This document shows positions 6,797 to 10,861 of a DNA stretch of 10,861 nt, piece after piece. Made by a program: the position numbers and the translations under genes. The DNA is from Candidatus Brocadiaceae bacterium (GTDB taxonomy: Bacteria; Planctomycetota; Brocadiia; SM23-32), in assembly GCA_003567495.1 (NCBI GenBank), contig PWZK01000046.1:1-10861 (forward strand), read 5' to 3'. Below the pieces are notes generated by a model. The model made no database searches. It was not told the DNA's origin and saw only the letters and a list, made by a program, of their open reading frames with translations. How positions within the stretch are numbered: position 1 is the first letter of the stretch; each line of letters starts with the position of its first letter.

Positions 6797-7883
6797 TTCC
6801 GACAATTTATGCCGCAGGTAAGATTCCATGAAAGGCGTTATCTCTCCGTCGAGAACCGACTGCGCATCGCCGGTTTCATGGCCGGTACGCAGGTCTTTTA
6901 CCATTTGATACGGGTGCTGGACATAAGACCTTATCTGGCTGCCCCAGGCTATCTCACCTTTGTCATCATAAAGTTTTTCGACGTCCTCTTCGCGTTTTTG
7001 GCGCTCCAGCTGGAACAACTTTGATTTTAGTATGTTTTCGGCCATCCTCCGGTTCTTGTGCTGCGAACGCTCACTCTGACAATGAACCGTGATGCCTGAC
7101 GGTACATGCTTGATCCTCACTGCCGTCGCCACCTTGTTGACGTGTTGCCCACCCGGTCCGCTGGCGCACGTAAAAGTCATCTCCAGCTCATTTTCATCGA
7201 GTTCTATTTCAATATCGTCTTCATATTCCGGAACGACATCGACAGCGGCAAATGATGTGTGACGCCGACCTCCGGAATCGAATGGAGAGATGCGAACAAG
7301 ACGATGAACTCCGATTTCGGACTTAAGATACCCGAAAGCAAGCGATCCCTTTACTCTGACCGTTGCGCTTCTGATACCGGCTTCATCGCCTTCCCTGCGA
7401 TCCACCAGTTCCAGTCCATAACCAGCGCCTTCAGCCCATCGCGTGTACATTCGCAGCAACATTGCCGCCCAGTCGCAGCTCTCGGTGCCGCCCGCCCCGG
7501 CGTGCACACTGAGAAAAGCATTTTTTTCGTCCTCTGGCCTGCCGAGCATGCTCTGCAATTCAAGGTCAGCAACCGACTTTTCCAGTGATTCGGCGCGCCG
7601 CGCCACCTCGCGCCGGGTAGTTTCATCCCCCTCTTCCTCGGCCAGCTCAGAAAGCACTTCTATATCTTCCAGCTCGCCGGAGACGGCCTCGACAGGCTCG
7701 CATGCCCTTTTGACGTACTGCATGCGCTTGATGATCTTCCGGGCTCGTTCCTGATTTTCCCAAAAATCATGTCTTTTCATATGGGATTCCAGTTCTTTCA
7801 ACTCCGCCATTTTGCCGGCGAAGTCAAAGGGAATCCCGCATTTTCTGCAATCTTTCCGCCAGATCGTTTATTTGCGGGGGCAT
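6791..7883 (-). CDS. prfB: Peptide chain release factor 2, with programmed +1 frameshift
   Basis: Release factor 2 recognises UGA and UAA in the ribosomal A site and triggers peptide release. The first 19 codons start with ATG at 7883 behind a perfect AGGAGG (complement of 7890-7895, six-base spacing). They end at an in-frame TGA (complement of 7824-7826). Slipping one base at CTT-TGA-C joins this to the main frame and gives 363 residues, close to the 365 of E. coli RF2. The UGA-reading tripeptide SPF is at 199-201 and the catalytic GGQ at 244-246, within GPGGQHVNK. An N-terminal coiled-coil-rich domain precedes them. The main frame also has an ATG at 7810, but that would remove 24 residues and lacks a ribosome binding site. 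The frameshift autoregulates RF2 level. The stop codon lies in a dispersed repeat. Confidence 0.95.
7823..7829 (-). promoter_or_regulatory. prfB: prfB programmed +1 frameshift site CTTTGAC
   Basis: Read on the minus strand, CTT (7829-7827) is followed by TGA (7826-7824) and C (7823), the classic RF2 slippage sequence. When RF2 is scarce, the ribosome pauses at UGA and shifts from CUU to UUU, continuing as Asp-Phe-Ala-Gly-Lys-Met. The E. coli site is boosted by an internal AGGGGG three bases before CTT. Here only GCGGGA, four bases before, is visible, so the stimulator looks weaker. Confidence 0.93.
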
Positions 7884-7909
7884 TATATTCCTCCTGTATC
7901 TTAAGGGTC

Positions 7910-7944
7910 TAATTCTTTTTCAAGACTTCGCTTGAAAAGAATTA
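7910..7944. repeat. Imperfect inverted repeat in the prfB leader
   Basis: The 15 bases at 7910-7924 pair with the 14 at 7931-7944, with one bulged base and a six-base loop (ACTTCG). The structure ends 26 bp upstream of the prfB start codon. It has no T tract on either side, so it is not a standard terminator. It could shield or expose the AGGAGG site or end serA transcripts, but neither is shown by the sequence. Confidence 0.55.
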
Positions 7945-7967
7945 ATACAACGGCAAAGGCAAAAGAC

Positions 7968-7988
7968 TAACGGCTTACGGCAAACGGT
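7968..7988. repeat. Three tandem degenerate 7-mers
   Basis: TAACGGC, TTACGGC and AAACGGT follow each other without gaps, sharing the core ACGG. It is a short low-complexity tract within the 230-bp serA-prfB spacer. No function is evident. Confidence 0.5.
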
Positions 7989-8003
7989 TTCTCACCTTTT
8001 CTT

Positions 8004-8027
8004 ACATCGACAATTTGTTGTCGATGT
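8004..8027. repeat. Perfect 10-bp hairpin downstream of serA
   Basis: ACATCGACAA (8004-8013) pairs exactly with TTGTCGATGT (8018-8027) around TTTG. It lies about 87 bp beyond the serA stop and touches the 18-bp dispersed repeat at 8028-8045. On the minus strand it is followed by an A-rich stretch, not a T tract, so intrinsic termination is not supported. Confidence 0.6.
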
Positions 8028-8045
8028 TGCGACATTAAGCGCCTA
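8028..8045 (+). repeat. 18-bp dispersed direct repeat, copy 1
   Basis: TGCGACATTAAGCGCCTA occurs here and, identically and in the same orientation, at 10276-10293. The two copies lie in the spacers on either side of serA. The flanking bases differ, so only this core is shared. It may be the remnant of a longer dispersed intergenic repeat. Confidence 0.65.
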
Positions 8046-8113
8046 CAGGTCCTATGTGCTGCCAGATGCAGAGACCACTGGCAGTTGTGCGAGAGGCTCT
8101 AAAATGAGAAAAA

Positions 8114-9700
8114 TCAGATAGTCACCGGAACCGCTCGCCGAACCCCGTCGGAAGCCTCAAGCTCGGAAATTGTGTCGTCCTCACACCGACTGTCCAGATT
8201 CAGCACCAGCAGCGCGCCACCGCCGGCAGCCTCCCTGGCGAATGTCATCCGAGCGATGTTGATTCCTTTGCCTCCCAGTTTCTCACCGATTCGGCCGATC
8301 AAACCGGGTTTATCTTCCCCGAAAACAAACAAAAGCTCTCCTTCGGGGACAATCTCCGTATCATACCGGTTCACTCTTATTATACGCTGGTGAAGTTTTC
8401 CAAGCAAAGTGCCGGAGATTTCCAGAACACCTTCTTCCGTTTCCAGCTTCAGCTCTACAAGATTGGTAAACCCGCCCTTCGTATCGTTCGTGCATGAGCT
8501 GCCGAATTCTATCCCCCTTTCCCGGGCCAGGTAGGGGGCATTTACCATGTTGACTTCATCGCCCACCATAGTTTGCAGAACCCCTATGATTGCACTGTTC
8601 TCAACGGGCCGGGCATTGTCCTGTGCCACTTCCCCCCGGCACAAAACTTTCACGGATTTAACGCGTCCGCGATTAAGCACGCCGGCGCTGTGGCCGAGCT
8701 TGCGGGCAAGCTCGCAAAACGGGCGCAGCCGTTTCATCTCTTCCTGCGGCACGGGAGTGATATTAAGTGCGTTGCGATATGTTTTTTTCTTCAGACCGTC
8801 AACCATCTGGGCGGCGGCCTGCATCCCTACGGCTATTTGCGCAGCTTCGGTCGAAGCGCCGAGGTGAGGCGTTGAAAGAATCTTATCGTTAAGTGCAAAC
8901 GAAAAATCCCCGGGGGGTTCGTTTTCATAAACGTCAAATCCCCCTCCTGCAAGATTGCCTTTTTTAACGGCTTCAACCACCGCCTCCATGTCCACTACTT
9001 CACCCCTGGCGCAGTTGATTATACGCGCTTGAGGCTTCATCAGCGCAATTTCTTTACGGCCGACCAGTCCTTTTGTGTCGCTGGTTGCCGGAATATGGAC
9101 CGTCAGGTAATCACAACTTCGCAATAAAGATTCCAGTTCTTCAATAAGCTTGATCCCGGATTGCTCTGCAATCTCGCTGGATATGAAAGGATCATATCCC
9201 AACACTTCCATTTGGAACGCTGTTGCCCGCCTGGCCACCTCTCTCCCGACCCGGCCCAGACCGATAATTCCCAGCACGGTGCCGCACAATTCGGCGCCGG
9301 TGAATTTTTTGCGGTCCCACTTGCCCTCCCGCATGGATATATAAGCGGGACCCACATTTCTGGCCAGTGCAAGCATCAGGGCAATGGTATGTTCGGCGGT
9401 GCTGATGGTATTGGCCCCGGGCGTATTCATAACAACAACACCCTTGCGCGATGCGGCAGAAATATCTATGTTGTCAACACCCACACCCGCCCGGCAGACG
9501 GCTTTGAGCCGGTCGGCGGCCTCCAAAACCCCGGCTGTAATGTTGACGCCCGAACGGCATATCACTCCGTCCACTCCTTTCACGACTTCTTTAAGCTCTT
9601 CCGGGCTCAGCCCCGGTTTATTCAAAACTTCCATGCCCTCTTCTCTAAGCATTTCTACGGCTTTATCAGATACTTTATCAGCTAACAATACGACCGGCAT
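8114..9700 (-). CDS. serA: D-3-phosphoglycerate dehydrogenase, long form
   Basis: SerA oxidises 3-phosphoglycerate to 3-phosphohydroxypyruvate with NAD+, the first step of serine synthesis in the cytoplasm. The 528-residue protein has the full long-form layout: split substrate domain (about 1-95 and 285-305), NAD-binding domain with GLGRVG (147-152), an intervening domain (about 315-450) and a C-terminal ACT domain (about 455-528). The catalytic trio is present as Arg232 (NCARGEVVD), Glu261 (DVYENEP) and His279 (STPHLGAST). The ACT and intervening domains suggest feedback control by serine, as known for this type. The ATG at 9700 has GGGAGG six bases upstream. It lies 230 bp before prfB and behind a 618-bp spacer, so it is probably transcribed from its own promoter, which I could not place. 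Confidence 0.97.
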   Translation of the reverse strand: MPVVLLADKVSDKAVEMLREEGMEVLNKPGLSPEELKEVVKGVDGVICRSGVNITAGVLEAADRLKAVCRAGVGVDNIDISAASRKGVVVMNTPGANTISTAEHTIALMLALARNVGPAYISMREGKWDRKKFTGAELCGTVLGIIGLGRVGREVARRATAFQMEVLGYDPFISSEIAEQSGIKLIEELESLLRSCDYLTVHIPATSDTKGLVGRKEIALMKPQARIINCARGEVVDMEAVVEAVKKGNLAGGGFDVYENEPPGDFSFALNDKILSTPHLGASTEAAQIAVGMQAAAQMVDGLKKKTYRNALNITPVPQEEMKRLRPFCELARKLGHSAGVLNRGRVKSVKVLCRGEVAQDNARPVENSAIIGVLQTMVGDEVNMVNAPYLARERGIEFGSSCTNDTKGGFTNLVELKLETEEGVLEISGTLLGKLHQRIIRVNRYDTEIVPEGELLFVFGEDKPGLIGRIGEKLGGKGINIARMTFAREAAGGGALLVLNLDSRCEDDTISELEASDGVRRAVPVTI

Positions 9701-9760
9701 GACACGCCTCCCTCTGTAAGTGTTTTAAAAAGGAGATGGTTCCATTGCTCTGAAAACGTG

Positions 9761-9774
9761 GCGCCTCTCGGCGC
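9761..9774 (-). other. Small GNRA-type hairpin in the serA leader
   Basis: On the minus strand GCGCC and GGCGC close a GAGA loop, a stable GNRA tetraloop, about 60 bases upstream of the serA start. A TTTT run lies four bases after the stem on that strand. It could be a minor leader structure or weak attenuator if the serA transcript begins further upstream. The evidence is only the fold. Confidence 0.3.
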
Positions 9775-9795
9775 GGAACTTTTTGAAACACAGAA

Positions 9796-9839
9796 GCCAC
9801 AGACAGTAATGTTTGTGCTGCGGGCCTAACCCGCATTTA
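9796..9839. repeat. Degenerate copies of two dispersed repeats
   Basis: Bases 9796-9822 match 1205-1231 at 24 of 27 positions and keep the CACAGACA hairpin, with one stem pair now G-U on the plus strand. They are followed by GCGGG-CCTAA-CCCGC (9820-9834), a small hairpin. The TAACCCGCAT within it (9827-9836) is also found at the end of the half-copies at 6768-6796 and 10098-10126. This part of the serA upstream spacer therefore looks built from repeat fragments. Confidence 0.6.
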
Positions 9840-9968
9840 ACGCGTTCTCAGCGGTGCATATGCGCGAAAGGCAAACGCCGCCTGCCTGTGCGTGTCCGCA
9901 CGCAGACAGGCTGTATTCTTATACGCGAAGTGCAGCCTGACAAAGCATATGCACTGCTGAGAATGCGT
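9840..9968 (+). ncRNA. Candidate structured RNA or long palindromic element
   Basis: A 24-bp stem joins 9840-9863 to 9945-9968. It has only two non-Watson-Crick positions (9844 with 9964, and 9853 with 9955), and both are G-U pairs if the plus strand is the RNA. Inside lies a second hairpin: GCCTGT and GCGTG pair with CACGC and ACAGGC around TCCG, with a two-base bulge (about 9883-9911). A GC-rich hairpin and T run follow at 9977-10011. No convincing open frame is present. The fold could be an unnamed small RNA, a leader or a mobile palindrome; no known RNA family was recognised. It does not match the open central bubble of 6S RNA well. Confidence 0.4.
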
Positions 9969-9976
9969 CCGCAGGG

Positions 9977-10011
9977 CCTGCCTGCAGCAGGCAGGTAAAC
10001 CGTCTTTTTTT
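9977..10011 (+). terminator. Terminator-like hairpin and T run after the palindromic element
   Basis: CCTGCCTGC (9977-9985) and GCAGGCAGG (9987-9995) form a strong stem with a tight loop. Seven T residues follow at 10005-10011 on the plus strand, but nine bases separate stem and T run, more than in a typical intrinsic terminator. It would fit the end of a plus-strand transcript from the preceding element. Confidence 0.35.
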
Positions 10012-10097
10012 AAGGCTAAAATACAGAATATGATTTTCAAAAGCTGTAAAATGTGCTTGTAAGATCAAATATGACTGTTGTTTATATTAATATTTGC

Positions 10098-10126
10098 CGT
10101 TGATTTATGAAATATGCGGGTTAGCC
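10098..10126 (+). repeat. 29-bp half-copy of the palindromic element, second copy
   Basis: It differs from 6768-6796 at one base out of 29 and has the same orientation. The partner inverted end of the 77-bp element is missing. An AGCCC/GGGCT near-palindrome around TGCAG follows directly. Confidence 0.75.
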
Positions 10127-10318
10127 CTGCAGGGGCTTACATAATCACCAACAGACCAACGGCGGCCTTTTTCTCCCGGTCATATCGTCCCTTCAGGACT
10201 CTTGTTCTGCGCGCGTCATCTACCCTATGGCTTCGCTTCGGCCCCATTCGGGGTCTGCGCTCCGCCATGAGTACATGCGACATTAAGCGCCTAAGACCAC
10301 GGGCCCAATCAGGCCGGA
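10127..10318. other. Gene-free stretch between the repeat and the right-edge gene
   Basis: I see no believable gene here. A minus-strand frame of 61 residues (10137-10322) is arginine-rich, overlaps the end of the neighbouring gene, and has no ribosome binding site or recognisable domain. The stretch contains the second copy of the 18-bp repeat (10276-10293). With the repeats on its left it completes the 618-bp spacer upstream of serA, the likely place for the serA promoter. No clear -35/-10 pair was found. Confidence 0.5.
10276..10293 (+). repeat. 18-bp dispersed direct repeat, copy 2
   Basis: This is identical to 8028-8045 over 18 bases. It lies 25 bp from the stop codon of the right-edge gene. 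The two copies flank serA and its regulatory region in direct orientation, 2248 bp apart. Confidence 0.65.
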
Positions 10319-10861
10319 TCAATCGTTCTCTCCATCCTCAGGCGGGGTTCCTCCCGCTCTTCTCACGAGTTGGGGTGGTAATTCCCGGCTCAGGACATCT
10401 ATAAGTTCCTGCGGGAAACCGGCAAGACCGTCAAATATGTCACTCAGGACCGATTCGCGAAGACGGCTAAAATCTACACGGTGCCGTTCCCATCCCTCCC
10501 CTTCAGGCGTTTCTTCGTTCCACAACCGGGTCATATGCCTTGCACGCTCATAAAGCGCCTCGGCACGCTCATCGTCGTAGGATGCCAGATGCAGATAACT
10601 GCGATTGAGAAAACTACGAATAATGTTTCGCATATCCGAGACCGTTGCCCTTTCCACATATTGACTCAATTCCGCGGTAACAAACTCCTCATGCGCGGTG
10701 TCATACCGCTCTCTCGGGAATCTTTCCCCCAGCAATTCATAATAACGGCGCGAATCCTCCTCAGCCCCCATAAAAAAGAATTCAACGGCAGCCCTTACAA
10801 GAAAACTCTCATAAAGGCGTTTGATACCGCTGAAATGTGCATCGGCGTCGTCGTATTTTCC
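10319..10861 (-). CDS. Unknown helical protein, C-terminal part (cut by right edge)
   Basis: The frame ends at TGA (complement of 10319-10321) and stays open to the right edge, giving at least 180 residues. An ATG at 10771 lies inside the frame, but the codons upstream of it continue as good protein (GKYDDADAHFSGIKRLYESF, then LVRAAVEFFFMGAEED), so the gene most likely begins outside the window. The protein is rich in charged residues and predicted helices. The YESFLVRAAVEFFFMGAEED and RRYYELLGERFPRERYD stretch suggests helical repeats of TPR type, but no defined family is recognised. No membrane segment or catalytic motif is visible. The tail after residue PPQLVRRAGG is short and hydrophilic. 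Confidence 0.75.
   Translation of the reverse strand, partial: GKYDDADAHFSGIKRLYESFLVRAAVEFFFMGAEEDSRRYYELLGERFPRERYDTAHEEFVTAELSQYVERATVSDMRNIIRSFLNRSYLHLASYDDERAEALYERARHMTRLWNEETPEGEGWERHRVDFSRLRESVLSDIFDGLAGFPQELIDVLSRELPPQLVRRAGGTPPEDGEND

Noticed and set aside
9783..9812. Plus-strand promoter TTGAAA with TAATGT for the hairpin element.
   Set aside because: The -10 match is poor and lies inside a dispersed repeat, so it is not enough to call a promoter.
9840..9968. 6S RNA.
   Set aside because: The outer stem is continuously paired and lacks a clear large central bubble, and the total length is short for that family.
9837..10040. Minus-strand frame of 67 residues over the palindromic element.
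   Set aside because: Its sequence follows from the inverted repeat itself, and it has no start signal or recognisable domain.
10137..10322. Minus-strand frame of 61 residues.
   Set aside because: It has no ribosome binding site, is arginine-rich, overlaps the neighbouring gene end and spans a dispersed repeat.

Overview
The window reads as bacterial chromosome. Every confident gene lies on the minus strand. The right-to-left transcription order is: an unknown protein cut by the right edge, serA, prfB, a GspE/PilB-type ATPase, a clan GH-O-like glycosidase, a non-pyrrolysine MttB-family methyltransferase, a membrane-anchored acidic protein of 220 residues, and the first 35 codons of an unknown gene cut by the left edge. 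No tRNA, rRNA, CRISPR array or transposase is visible. A long-form SerA, an MttB homologue without an amber codon, a PilB-like ATPase, a propeptide-like acidic protein and abundant short dispersed palindromes would fit an uncultured PVC-group or related bacterium (Lentisphaerota, Kiritimatiellota, Omnitrophota and similar). This is an impression from gene style, not a demonstrated placement.

Left part (1-1300): two small minus-strand genes of unknown function. A repeat-rich spacer follows, holding a complete 77-bp element with 16-bp inverted ends, two short hairpins, and an AT-rich terminator-like hairpin for the methyltransferase gene. Middle (1301-7883): a tightly packed block of prfB, pilB/gspE, glycosidase and mttB. 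The gaps are 59 bp, 44 bp and a 1-bp stop/start overlap, so the block is probably cotranscribed. The glycosidase and methyltransferase look translationally coupled. prfB needs a +1 frameshift at CTT-TGA-C, so its true start is at 7883 and the protein is 363 residues, not the 339 seen in the open frame alone.

Right part (7884-10861): a 230-bp spacer with stacked inverted repeats, then serA, the entry enzyme of serine synthesis. A 618-bp spacer upstream of serA contains degenerate copies of the left-hand repeats and a long hairpin whose only two mispairs are G-U wobbles on the plus strand, a candidate structured RNA or palindromic element. The genes belong to different pathways (serine synthesis, translation termination, secretion or pilus assembly, glycan cleavage, corrinoid-dependent demethylation), so only the glycosidase-methyltransferase pair clearly suggests joint function.
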